The notes beneath the pieces are model-generated. The model saw only the letters and a list, made by a program, of their open reading frames with translations, ran no database searches and had not been told where the DNA came from. A stretch of 12,025 bases of DNA, from the NCBI GenBank assembly GCA_023433305.1, contig JAEZCZ010000039.1, positions 1 to 12,025 of the forward strand, written 5' to 3'. Both the position numbers and the translations under genes were made by a program. The DNA is from Pseudomonadota bacterium (GTDB taxonomy: Bacteria > Pseudomonadota > Alphaproteobacteria > Sphingomonadales > Sphingomonadaceae). Numbering within the stretch: position 1 is the stretch's first letter; the number at the start of each line of letters is the position of its first letter. Shown piece by piece: positions 5,949 through 12,025 of this stretch.

Positions 5949-6347
5949 TCAGGCGCAGTCGGGCGTGACGTCGAAGGTGTCGTCCGCTTCGGCTGCGGCG
6001 GTATCCACTTCGGTGGTGCCCCGGCTGGCGCATATGCCTTCGTCCAGCGTCTCGTCCACCGGCCCGGCGAGCGATCCGATCGAGAATGCCAGCACCGCGG
6101 GCACGGCGAGCGCGAAGAAGGTCAGGATGGCCTGTGAACCAACCATCGCCCAGCCATCGTAGAACCGCCAATGGCGGTGCGCGTCCCCTGCCGCGAACAG
6201 GACCGCGGCGAGGAGGAGATAGCCGAGGAACGCCGGCATCGATGCACCGATCCATCCGAGATGCAGCGGAAAAACCACCGCCGCGAACACGAAGACGGGC
6301 AGTCCGAACGAAAGCGACGGCTCGCGAAGCAGCCAGTGTTGCACCAT
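5949..6347 (-). CDS. Small membrane protein of unknown function
   Basis: I do not recognise this protein. From ATG 6347 it is 132 residues with three hydrophobic segments at about 13-31, 36-53 and 68-94. A clearly acidic, Ala/Thr-rich tail of 38 residues follows (ETLDEG, AAAEADDTFDV), with one cysteine at 106 and another at 131 next to the C terminus. The frame is open upstream to 6479, but that extension would overlap the repressor gene and is not protein-like. GAGAGGGA directly before ATG 6347, with GAGGAG a little further up, supports this start. It lies between the S24 repressor (85 bp upstream) and gloC (50 bp downstream), all on the minus strand, so co-transcription is possible but the gaps are wide. 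Confidence 0.7.
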   Translation of the reverse strand: MVQHWLLREPSLSFGLPVFVFAAVVFPLHLGWIGASMPAFLGYLLLAAVLFAAGDAHRHWRFYDGWAMVGSQAILTFFALAVPAVLAFSIGSLAGPVDETLDEGICASRGTTEVDTAAAEADDTFDVTPDCA

Positions 6348-6432
6348 TCCCTCTCGAATCTCCTCGATCGGACAAGAACATAGCATCTGCGGGGAGGCAA
6401 CTCTATGGCACGGCCCGCACTCCGCCCTGTCG

Positions 6433-7059
6433 CTAAAGCCGCCCGCCTTTCCACACCACTCGCCCCACCACGTCCACATCCGCCATGGCCACCTCGACCG
6501 GCTCGTAGGCCGGGTTGTTGCTGATCAACCGCAAGCGATCCGGCGGAACCGCCTGAAGCAGCTTGACGTGGAGCGCTTCGCCGAGGCGCACGACGTGCAC
6601 GCCCTCACGGAACGGGCGCGGGGTGCGGTCGACGAGGATCTCGTCGCCGTCGCGCAGTAGCGGGTCCATCGATTCGCCCATCACGCGGATTGAAGAGAGC
6701 ATGGCCGGGTCGAGCCCCTGCTCGCGCAGCCAGCGGCGCGAGAAGCGGAAGGCATCGAAGGGAACCTCCTCCGCACCGACCGCACCCGGCCCGGCCGAGG
6801 CTTCGAGCGGCAGGCGCGGCACCTCGACCCAGTCTCCTGCGGCCGCGAGGGATTTTTCCTCCGGGCCACCGAGCTCCGCCTCCGCGATCCCGAAGAACTG
6901 GGCGAGCCGCCTCCGATCCACTTCTTCGAGCTTTCGTGGGCTTCCCTTGGTGATGTACTGCTGGAGATAGCTGGCGTTGCGGCCGAGCATTCGCGACAGC
7001 GCGGCGAGGCTGTTGCCGCGCTCACGCGCCAGCTCGAACAGTTTCTCACGCGGATCCAT
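6433..7059 (-). CDS. S24/LexA-like repressor
   Basis: Residues about 15-60 form a helix-turn-helix (SLAALSRMLGRNASYLQQYI, then DRRRLAQFFG). Residues about 100-205 form an S24 peptidase domain with the Ser130/Lys166 dyad (IRVMGESMDPLLRDGDEILVD and ALHVKLLQ). An Ala89-Gly90 pair lies 41 residues before Ser130, where LexA and lambda-type repressors are cleaved, so RecA-stimulated self-cleavage is possible. It is not the cell's canonical LexA, because the HTH is of the XRE/repressor kind. At 208 residues it matches chromosomally encoded S24 repressors of sphingomonads. AGGAAA lies about 8 bases before ATG 7059. Two palindromes cover its promoter (7091-7125), which strongly suggests autoregulation. 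Its other targets are unknown; the divergent 62-residue gene is a candidate. Confidence 0.93.
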   Translation of the reverse strand: MDPREKLFELARERGNSLAALSRMLGRNASYLQQYITKGSPRKLEEVDRRRLAQFFGIAEAELGGPEEKSLAAAGDWVEVPRLPLEASAGPGAVGAEEVPFDAFRFSRRWLREQGLDPAMLSSIRVMGESMDPLLRDGDEILVDRTPRPFREGVHVVRLGEALHVKLLQAVPPDRLRLISNNPAYEPVEVAMADVDVVGRVVWKGGRL

Positions 7060-7090
7060 GGCGGTTTTCCTGCGACTGCATAGTTACCGC

Positions 7091-7106
7091 ATCCTACACG
7101 TAGGAT
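7091..7106. promoter_or_regulatory. Operator 1, palindrome ATCCTAC-AC-GTAGGAT
   Basis: This is a perfect 7-bp inverted repeat around two bases. It covers the -10 of the repressor promoter. The half-site TCCTA also makes operator 2, and the centres are 19 bp apart, about two helical turns, which would suit cooperative binding of two dimers. The likely ligand is the S24 repressor encoded next to it. Confidence 0.65.
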
Positions 7107-7119
7107 TTTTCCTAGACAA
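7091..7119 (-). promoter_or_regulatory. Promoter of the S24 repressor gene
   Basis: On the minus strand, TTGTCT (7119-7114), a 17-base spacer and TAGGAT (7096-7091) make a good sigma-70-type promoter, placing the transcript start near 7084 and a leader of about 25 bases. Both operator palindromes overlap it: one covers the -10, the other the -35. This is the classic layout for direct repression. Confidence 0.65.
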
Positions 7120-7125
7120 GTAGGA
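7110..7125. promoter_or_regulatory. Operator 2, palindrome TCCTA-N6-TAGGA
   Basis: This is the second copy of the TCCTA/TAGGA inverted half-sites, with a 6-base centre instead of the 4-base equivalent in operator 1. It overlaps the -35 of the repressor promoter. The changed spacing suggests lower affinity or a different binding mode. Confidence 0.6.
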
Positions 7126-7182
7126 TTTCACGCGCAAAGCATGGGTGGTCCGGGGCGACTCGTGGCCGCCAAGTCTCGCGTG

Positions 7183-7190
7183 AAGGAGGT
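7183..7190 (+). promoter_or_regulatory. Near-perfect Shine-Dalgarno fixing a GTG start
   Basis: AAGGAGGT is complementary to the 16S rRNA tail and lies 4 bases before GTG 7195. It decides the start of the 62-residue HTH-like gene over the in-frame ATG at 7141, which has no such site. Confidence 0.8.
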
Positions 7191-7194
7191 GTCC

Positions 7195-7383
7195 GTGCTC
7201 ATTCGCAAAGTCGAAGTCTTCCTCCGACGAACGGGGATGCCCGCCACTCGCTTCGGTCGCCTCGCCGCACGCGATCCACGCTTCGTGTTCGACTTGCGCA
7301 ACGGTCGAAGTCCGCGCTGCCGCACCGAAACACGAGTGGAACATTTCATGAACACATATCCGGAGAATTCCCAAGCTCAGTGA
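7195..7383 (+). CDS. Small HTH-like protein, 62 residues
   Basis: Starting at GTG 7195 behind AAGGAGGT, the product is MLIRKVEVFLRRTGMPATRF followed by a segment with the pattern FGRLAARDPRFVFDLRNGR and ending in a short polar tail. The spacing of FGR-A--DP-FV-DL--GR and the later T--RV--FM resembles a minimal XRE/Cro-type helix-turn-helix, and similar short proteins occur in sphingomonads as far as I recall. DNA binding is therefore likely but not proven. It is encoded divergently from the S24 repressor with the twin operators in between, 70 bp from its start. The next gene follows after 22 bp and may be co-transcribed. No convincing plus-strand promoter is visible. Confidence 0.8.
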   Translation: MLIRKVEVFLRRTGMPATRFGRLAARDPRFVFDLRNGRSPRCRTETRVEHFMNTYPENSQAQ

Positions 7384-7405
7384 TCCCCGCCGCCCTGTCG
7401 AGGCC

Positions 7406-7726
7406 GTGTCGACCAGCCGCCGACCGCGCCATCATCTCCGTGAAGCCCTGCTCGCGCTGGCCGGACCGCACGCGCGCCTCCTCAACCACCAGGAGAAGAG
7501 CTGGGCCAGCATCACTTTCGCCGGGGCGCGCCACCGTCTCAAGCTGCTGTTTGACGGCGCCGAAGCGATAGAGGCGGGCGAACTCTTCATCGCCTTCCTC
7601 CCCGAGCACGAGTTCAGCATCCCCGGTCAACTTGTTGCCCAGGCGACGGTGATTGCCGTCGATCACCAGGTCGACCCGCCCAGGATGGCGCTGAGCTGCG
7701 AACTCTTGCTGCTGGATGACAGCTAG
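7406..7726 (+). CDS. Conserved protein of unknown function (106 residues)
   Basis: The product has a pattern I associate with a conserved family in alphaproteobacteria, but I know no function for it. Recognisable phrases are RPRHHLREALLALAG near the start, KSWASITFAGARHRLKLLF, LPEHEFSIPGQLVAQATV and a C-terminal strand SCELLLLDD. The alternating hydrophobic pattern suggests a compact soluble beta-rich fold with no signal peptide and no membrane segment. The charged pairs (PEHEF, DHQVD) and single late cysteine (98) do not make a clear active site. The GTG at 7406 is the furthest usable start; GAGG sits only 2-3 bases before it, so the exact start is uncertain. It follows the 62-residue gene by 22 bp and faces the aldehyde dehydrogenase gene, ending 83 bp from its stop. 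Confidence 0.8.
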   Translation: MSTSRRPRHHLREALLALAGPHARLLNHQEKSWASITFAGARHRLKLLFDGAEAIEAGELFIAFLPEHEFSIPGQLVAQATVIAVDHQVDPPRMALSCELLLLDDS

Positions 7727-7752
7727 GCTGCGAAATCATTCGGCCTTGGCGG

Positions 7753-7777
7753 TGTAAACCAAAACCCTGCGGAGGGT
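7753..7777 (-). terminator. Candidate terminator after the aldehyde dehydrogenase gene
   Basis: On the minus strand ACCCT-CCGC-AGGGT (7777-7764) is followed by TTTTGGTTT. It lies 33 bp past the stop of the aldehyde dehydrogenase gene. The stem is only 5 bp and the T-run is interrupted by GG, so strength is doubtful. The rest of the 83-bp convergent gap shows nothing clear, apart from a 7-bp stem (7795-7801 with 7816-7822) straddling the dehydrogenase stop codon. Confidence 0.4.
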
Positions 7778-7809
7778 GTAGTCTCGGTAATGTACCGGCG
7801 GCGATGCCG

Positions 7810-9243
7810 TCATAGCCGCCGGATCACCAGGTTCCGGATTTCGGTCATGTCCTCCATCGCGAAACGGACGCCTTCACGGCCGAGCCCCGAATCCTTCACG
7901 CCGCCATAGGGCATGTTGTCCACCCGGTACGAGGAGACGTCGTTCACCACCACGCCGCCGACCTCAAGCCGGTCCCACGCCTCCAGCACTTTGTGCAGGT
8001 CGCGCGTGAAGATTCCGGCCTGGAGGCCGAACTTGCTGTCGTTGACCCGGTCGAGCGCTTCGCCCCAATCGGAGAACGTGGACAGGTTGGCGAGCGGCCC
8101 GAAGGCTTCCTCGCGGTTGGCGTCGCATTCTTCGGGCACGCCTTCGAGTAGCGTCGCCTCGAGCATCGCGCCTTCGAGCTTCCCGCCGCACAGCAGCGTC
8201 GCGCCTGCACCCACCGCCGCGTCGATCCAGCCCTTGAGTCGTTTCGCTTCCTTCTCGGAAATCATCGGGCCGATGAACGTCTCGCGGTCATGCGGATTGC
8301 CGGCCACGAGCGTCTTGGTCTTCGCGACCAGCATGTCCTTGAAGCGCTCGTAGATGCTCTCGTGCGCAATGATGCGTTGCACGCCGATGCAGCTCTGGCC
8401 CGACTGGTAGAAGGCCCCGAACACGATGCGCTCCACCGCATGCTCGAGGTCCGCGTCGGGATCGACAATCACCGCCGCGTTGCCGCCGAGCTCAAGCACG
8501 ACCTTCTTCTTGCCCGCCTTCGCTTTGAGCTGCCACCCGACCGCGGGCGAGCCGGTGAAGCTGAGCAGCTTCAGCCTCTCGTCCTCGGTGAACAGCTCGG
8601 CCCCGTCGCGACTGGCCGGCAGGATGGAGAACGCGCCCTCGGGCAGCACGTCGCACTCGGCGAGCACTTCGCCCATGATGATCGCGCCGAGCGGCGTAAG
8701 GCTCGCGGGCTTCATCACGAACGGACAGCCGACCGCGATCGCCGGCGCGATCTTGTGCGCGGCGAGGTTGAGCGGGAAGTTGAACGGGCTGATGAAGCTG
8801 CACGGCCCGATCGGCACGCGCTTCCAGATGCCCATATATCCTTTGGCGCGCGAACTGATGTCGAGCGGCTGGACCTCTCCGTAGAGCCGGGTCGCCTCCT
8901 CGCTGGCGATGCGGAAGGTGTCGATGAGCCGGGTGACTTCGCCCTCGGCATCGCGGATCGGCTTCCCCGCCTCGACGCACAAGGCATAGGCGAGCTCATC
9001 GAACCGCTCGCGAAACCGCACCACGCAGTGGTCGAGCACGCCTTGACGCTCAAAGCTCGCAAGCCGCGCCATCGGCTCCGCCGCGCGCACCGCCCCGGCA
9101 ATCGCCTCCTCGATCACGTCGGGCGTCGCGAGCGCCGTGCGGAACGCCACTTCGCCCGTGAACTTGTCGGTCACCGCGAGGTCTGTGTTCGGCTGCACCG
9201 CTTTGTTGTTGAGGTAGAGCGGGTAGGTGTCTTTGAGCTTCAT
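7810..9243 (-). CDS. NAD(P)-dependent aldehyde dehydrogenase family protein
   Basis: The 477-residue enzyme oxidises an aldehyde to a carboxylate with NAD or NADP in the cytoplasm. Visible catalytic features are Asn155 (SPFNFPLN), Lys178 (MKPA), the GSPAVG loop at 231-236 in the cofactor region, general base Glu251 (VLELGGNAAV) and nucleophile Cys285 (GQSCIGVQR). YGGVKDSGLGREG is the C-terminal signature. The cofactor and substrate cannot be told by eye; it looks closest to the broad group containing plant ALDH21 and rhizobial y4uC. It follows the acetolactate-synthase-like gene by 105 bp holding a REP-like element. Its Shine-Dalgarno (GGGGAG) lies in the edge of that element. Co-occurrence suggests it acts on a product or side product of the ThDP enzyme. 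Confidence 0.95.
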   Translation of the reverse strand: MKLKDTYPLYLNNKAVQPNTDLAVTDKFTGEVAFRTALATPDVIEEAIAGAVRAAEPMARLASFERQGVLDHCVVRFRERFDELAYALCVEAGKPIRDAEGEVTRLIDTFRIASEEATRLYGEVQPLDISSRAKGYMGIWKRVPIGPCSFISPFNFPLNLAAHKIAPAIAVGCPFVMKPASLTPLGAIIMGEVLAECDVLPEGAFSILPASRDGAELFTEDERLKLLSFTGSPAVGWQLKAKAGKKKVVLELGGNAAVIVDPDADLEHAVERIVFGAFYQSGQSCIGVQRIIAHESIYERFKDMLVAKTKTLVAGNPHDRETFIGPMISEKEAKRLKGWIDAAVGAGATLLCGGKLEGAMLEATLLEGVPEECDANREEAFGPLANLSTFSDWGEALDRVNDSKFGLQAGIFTRDLHKVLEAWDRLEVGGVVVNDVSSYRVDNMPYGGVKDSGLGREGVRFAMEDMTEIRNLVIRRL

Positions 9244-9251
9244 TCCGATCT

Positions 9252-9345
9252 CCCCCCTCCCGCCTGCGGGAGGGGCTGGGGGTGGGCCTGTAGCGAGAGG
9301 CGGGACTGGCCCACCTCTAACCCCTCCCGCCAGCGGGAGGGGGAT
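9252..9345. repeat. REP-like double hairpin element
   Basis: Two nearly identical hairpins flank a central tract: CCCCTCCCGC-CT-GCGGGAGGGG (9254-9275) and CCCCTCCCGC-CA-GCGGGAGGGG (9321-9342). Between them GGTGGGCC (9281-9288) pairs with GGCCCACC (9308-9315), so the whole element is also a larger inverted repeat. This is the layout of paired REP elements (BIME-like). Similar CCCTCCCGC-rich palindromes are, from memory, frequent intergenic repeats in sphingomonad-type genomes. It starts 4-6 bases past the acetolactate-synthase stop and reaches the Shine-Dalgarno of the aldehyde dehydrogenase, so it may stabilise the upstream mRNA and dampen translation of the downstream gene. Confidence 0.85.
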
Positions 9346-9348
9346 TGG

Positions 9349-11040
9349 TCAGAGCGCCTTCGACAGCGCCTTGATGTCCTTGTTCAGGATCTGGTCGTTT
9401 TCCGAATAGTCGACCGGGCAATCGATCAGGTGTACCCCGCCCGCGTCGCGGCACATCGCCAGCAGCTCGCGCAAGTGCTCGCTGCTTTCGGCGCGGTGGC
9501 CGCTGGCGCCGTAGCTCTCGGCATAGGCGACGAAGTCCGGGTTGCCGTAAGTCAGCCCGAAGTCGACGAAGCCCATGTTGGCCTGCTTCCAGCGGATCAT
9601 TCCGTAGGCGTCGTCGCGCAGGATCAACACGGTGAGATTGAGCCCGAGGCGGACCGCGGTCTCCAGCTCCTGGCTGTTCATCATGAACCCGCCGTCGCCG
9701 CAGATCGCCATGACCTTGCGCTCGGGATAGAGCATCGCGCTCATCATCGCGCTCGGCAGGCCCGCGCCCATCGTCGCCAGCGCGTTGTCGAGCAGCACGG
9801 TGTTCGGCAGGTAGGCGGTGTAACCCCGCGCGAACCAGATCTTGTACACCCCGTTGTCGAGGCAGATGATGCCGTCCTCTGGCATCGCGGCGCGGACCTG
9901 CTGCACCAGGTGCGGCGGGAAGATCGGAAAGCGGTCGTCCGCCGCCAGCTTGTTGGTGTGCTCGCACTCGGCCCGGCGATAGGCGAGCATGTGGTCGAAG
10001 CTCCACTTGCCCTGCGGGACGATGTCTTCCTTGATCTGCCAGATCGCGTTGGCGATGTCGCCGATCACCTCGATCTGCGGGAAATAGACCGGATCGACTT
10101 CCGCCGTCCGCGTCGAGACATGGATCACCGTCGGCGGGCTGTCCGAGCCGAGCGGCCCTTCCTCGTCGTTGCGCATGAAGAACGGCGGCTTCTCGATCAC
10201 GTCGTGGCCGACGTTGATGATCACGTCGGCATCCTCGACCGCGCGATGCACGAAGTCGCCCGCCGACAGCGCCGCGCAGCCCAGGAACAGCGGGTGCCGC
10301 TCGTCGATCACGCCCTTGCCCATCTGCGTGGTGAGGAACGGGATGCCGGTCTTCTCGACGAACTGGCGCAGCATCCGCCCGGTCATCTTGCGGTTGGCGC
10401 CCGCGCCGATCACCAGCACCGGGCACTTCGCCCCCTCGATCGCCTCGACCGCCTGGCGCACCGCCTTGGGCTCGGCCGAAGGCCGCCGCGCCATCGAGCG
10501 CTGCAGCGGGCGAGAGGAGGTGTGCTCGTCGGCGATGTCCTCGGGAAACTCGAGGTGGACCGCGCCCGGCTTCTCTTCTTCGGCCAGGCGATAGGCCTCG
10601 CGCACCCGGCTCGGGATGTTGTCGGAACTGGCGAGCTGGTGCGCGTACTTGGTCAGCGGCCCCATCATCGCGACCACGTCGAGGATCTGGAACCGGCCCT
10701 GCTTGGATTTCTTGATCGGCTTCTGCCCGGTGATCATCATCATCGGCATCCCGCCGAGCTGGGCATAGGCCCCGGCGGTCACGAGGTTGGTCGCGCCCGG
10801 GCCCAGCGTCGCCAGGCAAACGCCGGTCTTGCCGGTATGCCGGCCGTACGTCGCGGCCATGAAGCCCGCGCCCTGCTCATGCCGCGTCAGGATCAGCTTG
10901 ATCTTGTCGGATCGGGAGAGCGAGTCGAGAAAATCGAGGTTCTCCTCCCCCGGCACTCCGAAGACGTACTCGCAGCCCTCGGCTTCGAGGCACTCGACGA
11001 AAAGATCGGACGCCTTCTGCTTGTCGCCGGCATCGGCCAT
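9349..11040 (-). CDS. Acetolactate synthase-like ThDP enzyme (large-subunit type)
   Basis: The 563-residue protein has the three-domain layout of ThDP enzymes. The N-terminal domain has the cofactor-activating Glu55 in LTRHEQGAGFMA and the GVPGEENLDF start. The middle Rossmann-like domain includes VLVIGAGANRKMTGRM. The C-terminal domain has the ThDP/Mg motif GDGGF (449-452 region) through LRDDAYGMI, about 25 residues on. The family condenses two pyruvates to 2-acetolactate, but similar enzymes use other 2-oxo acids. No regulatory small subunit (ilvN) is next to it, so a catabolic or specialised role is more likely than branched-chain amino-acid synthesis. ATG 11040 has GGGGGAGAG upstream. It lies between the hydroxyacid dehydrogenase and aldehyde dehydrogenase genes on the same strand. 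The motif's usual NN tail reads Arg-Asp here. Confidence 0.88.
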   Translation of the reverse strand: MADAGDKQKASDLFVECLEAEGCEYVFGVPGEENLDFLDSLSRSDKIKLILTRHEQGAGFMAATYGRHTGKTGVCLATLGPGATNLVTAGAYAQLGGMPMMMITGQKPIKKSKQGRFQILDVVAMMGPLTKYAHQLASSDNIPSRVREAYRLAEEEKPGAVHLEFPEDIADEHTSSRPLQRSMARRPSAEPKAVRQAVEAIEGAKCPVLVIGAGANRKMTGRMLRQFVEKTGIPFLTTQMGKGVIDERHPLFLGCAALSAGDFVHRAVEDADVIINVGHDVIEKPPFFMRNDEEGPLGSDSPPTVIHVSTRTAEVDPVYFPQIEVIGDIANAIWQIKEDIVPQGKWSFDHMLAYRRAECEHTNKLAADDRFPIFPPHLVQQVRAAMPEDGIICLDNGVYKIWFARGYTAYLPNTVLLDNALATMGAGLPSAMMSAMLYPERKVMAICGDGGFMMNSQELETAVRLGLNLTVLILRDDAYGMIRWKQANMGFVDFGLTYGNPDFVAYAESYGASGHRAESSEHLRELLAMCRDAGGVHLIDCPVDYSENDQILNKDIKALSKAL

Positions 11041-11102
11041 GCTTGCTCTCCCCCTGCAGCCCTCGCCGAGTGGGTATCAAACCGCGGCGCCGAAGTCTCG
11101 CA

Positions 11103-12023
11103 TCAATACCCGCGCGCCAGGTCGACCTGCGCTTCGAGCGGTTCGCCCGCGCGAAACCGATCGCAATTGCGCAGGAACCGCTCCGCCGCGCGCGCCTGGC
11201 TCGCCGCCGTCGGAATCCCCGAGAGGTGCATCGTGATGTGCGCGTTCTCGAGCGACCACAGCGGATGCTCGGCTGGCAGCGGCTCGGGGTCGGTCAGGTC
11301 GAGCACGGCCGCCGCTATCCGCCGCTCGCGCAGCGCCCCGACCAGGGCCGGCTGGTCCACGCAATCGGCGCGCGCGAAATTGACCAGCACGGCCTCGGGC
11401 TTCATCGCGGCGATCTCGGCCGCCCCGATCATCCCCCTGGTCTGCGGCGTTCCGGGCACCGCGAGCACGATCCAGTCGAATTCGCCGAGGTGGCTGCGCC
11501 AGCCGCGCTGCCGCCCGCTCGATACGGCGAGAACATCGACGCCCAGCGCTTCGAGCGCCCGCCCAATCGCCTGCCCGATCGCGCCATATCCCAAGACCAG
11601 CGCGCGGCTGCCGAGCAAGTCGCGCGTCCCCGGTGGCACGGCGAGCCACTCGTGTCGGTCCTGCGCGCGCACCACCGCGGGATAGTCCTTCGCCACCGCC
11701 AGCATCGAAAGCAGAGCGAACTCCGCCACCTGGTTCGCGGTGAGCCCCGAGCCGCAGGTCAGCCTGACTCCGCGCCGCTCGAACTCCGCCAGCGGCATCC
11801 AGTCCACCCCGGCATAGGAGCTGTTGAGCCAGCGAAGCCCTTCCGCCGCCGCAATCGCGCGCAGCGCCGGTGCCTTCACATGGAGATCGAACCAGCCGAT
11901 CTCCGCGTCGGGCGCGAGCGAGACCAGCTCCTCGGGCGAACCCCACCAGCGCGCCTCGATCCAGTCCGGCAGCCGGCCCTCGAGCGCCCGCCGCACGTAT
12001 TCGGGCAGCACGGCGACGGTCAC
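11103..12023 (-). CDS. D-2-hydroxyacid dehydrogenase
   Basis: The 306-residue protein reduces 2-oxo acids or oxidises D-2-hydroxy acids with NAD(P). The Rossmann motif GYGAIG is at 145-150 (VLGYGAIGQAIGRAL). The catalytic set is Arg218 (VNFARAD), Glu247 (TDPEPLP) and His266 (ITMHLSG), all present and correctly ordered. The substrate-binding part at the start includes SSYAGVDWMP. The visible start is GTG 12023, two bases from the window edge, so a start further upstream cannot be excluded. It precedes the acetolactate-synthase-like gene by 62 bp on the same strand with no clear terminator, so it probably heads the same operon. The exact substrate (glyoxylate/hydroxypyruvate type or other) is unknown. 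Confidence 0.92.
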   Translation of the reverse strand: MTVAVLPEYVRRALEGRLPDWIEARWWGSPEELVSLAPDAEIGWFDLHVKAPALRAIAAAEGLRWLNSSYAGVDWMPLAEFERRGVRLTCGSGLTANQVAEFALLSMLAVAKDYPAVVRAQDRHEWLAVPPGTRDLLGSRALVLGYGAIGQAIGRALEALGVDVLAVSSGRQRGWRSHLGEFDWIVLAVPGTPQTRGMIGAAEIAAMKPEAVLVNFARADCVDQPALVGALRERRIAAAVLDLTDPEPLPAEHPLWSLENAHITMHLSGIPTAASQARAAERFLRNCDRFRAGEPLEAQVDLARGY

Positions 12024-12025
12024 TC

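Noticed and set aside
5062..6162. 366-codon plus-strand frame
   Set aside because: Antisense to gloC and the small membrane protein, with biased composition; not a gene.
9317..10819. 500-codon frame on the minus strand
   Set aside because: It overlaps the ThDP enzyme gene in another frame and its translation is Arg/Gly/Pro-rich and featureless, while the true frame has complete family motifs.
8290..11685. Very long open frame (over 1100 codons) on the plus strand
   Set aside because: It runs antisense across the aldehyde dehydrogenase, ThDP enzyme and hydroxyacid dehydrogenase genes and through the REP-like element. Its translation is Arg/His/Ala-rich with no domain; it is a codon-bias shadow in high-GC DNA.
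1..12025. CRISPR arrays, insertion sequences, phage or integration modules
   Set aside because: No regularly spaced direct repeats, transposase, integrase or phage structural genes were seen on either strand.

Overview
The window is high-GC and densely packed. Its gene order and protein types point to an alphaproteobacterium, most likely in the Sphingomonadales (Erythrobacter/Sphingomonas type). The main evidence is the rpmF-plsX-fabH-ihfA-merR cluster plus several small proteins that look familiar from sphingomonads. Placement below order level is inference, since no rRNA gene is present.

Left end (1-1582, minus strand): a three-gene operon joined by ATGA overlaps encodes an ECF-type sigma factor, a four-pass membrane protein and the N-terminal part of a secreted hydrolase. 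A 50-bp inverted duplication (1-50 and 556-605) encodes the TM3-TM4 loop of the membrane protein and also ends the hydrolase reading frame. A possible autoregulatory sigma promoter lies before the sigma gene.

Housekeeping block (1601-4648, minus strand): rpmF (only 59 codons), plsX, fabH, ihfA and a cysteine-free MerR-type regulator. Overlapping stop/start codons join plsX to fabH and ihfA to merR. A 112-bp gap between fabH and ihfA can fold into a branched stem-loop just before the ihfA ribosome binding site.

Middle (4838-7726): a MAPEG-family membrane protein (plus strand) meets gloC, a type II glyoxalase (minus strand), tail to tail within 2 bp. Next come a small unknown membrane protein and an S24/LexA-like repressor (both minus). 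The repressor promoter is covered by two palindromic operators. Divergent from it are a 62-residue HTH-like protein, which starts at GTG behind a near-perfect Shine-Dalgarno, and a 106-residue conserved protein of unknown function.

Right end (7810-12023, minus strand): a likely three-gene catabolic unit encoding a D-2-hydroxyacid dehydrogenase, an acetolactate-synthase-like ThDP enzyme without a partner regulatory subunit, and an aldehyde dehydrogenase. A REP-like double hairpin separates the last two genes and overlaps the Shine-Dalgarno of the dehydrogenase.

Nothing here is a clear new defence or mobile system. The most unusual items are the inverted duplication at the left end, the twin-operator divergent regulator pair, the structured ihfA leader and the REP-like element in the acetolactate-synthase operon.
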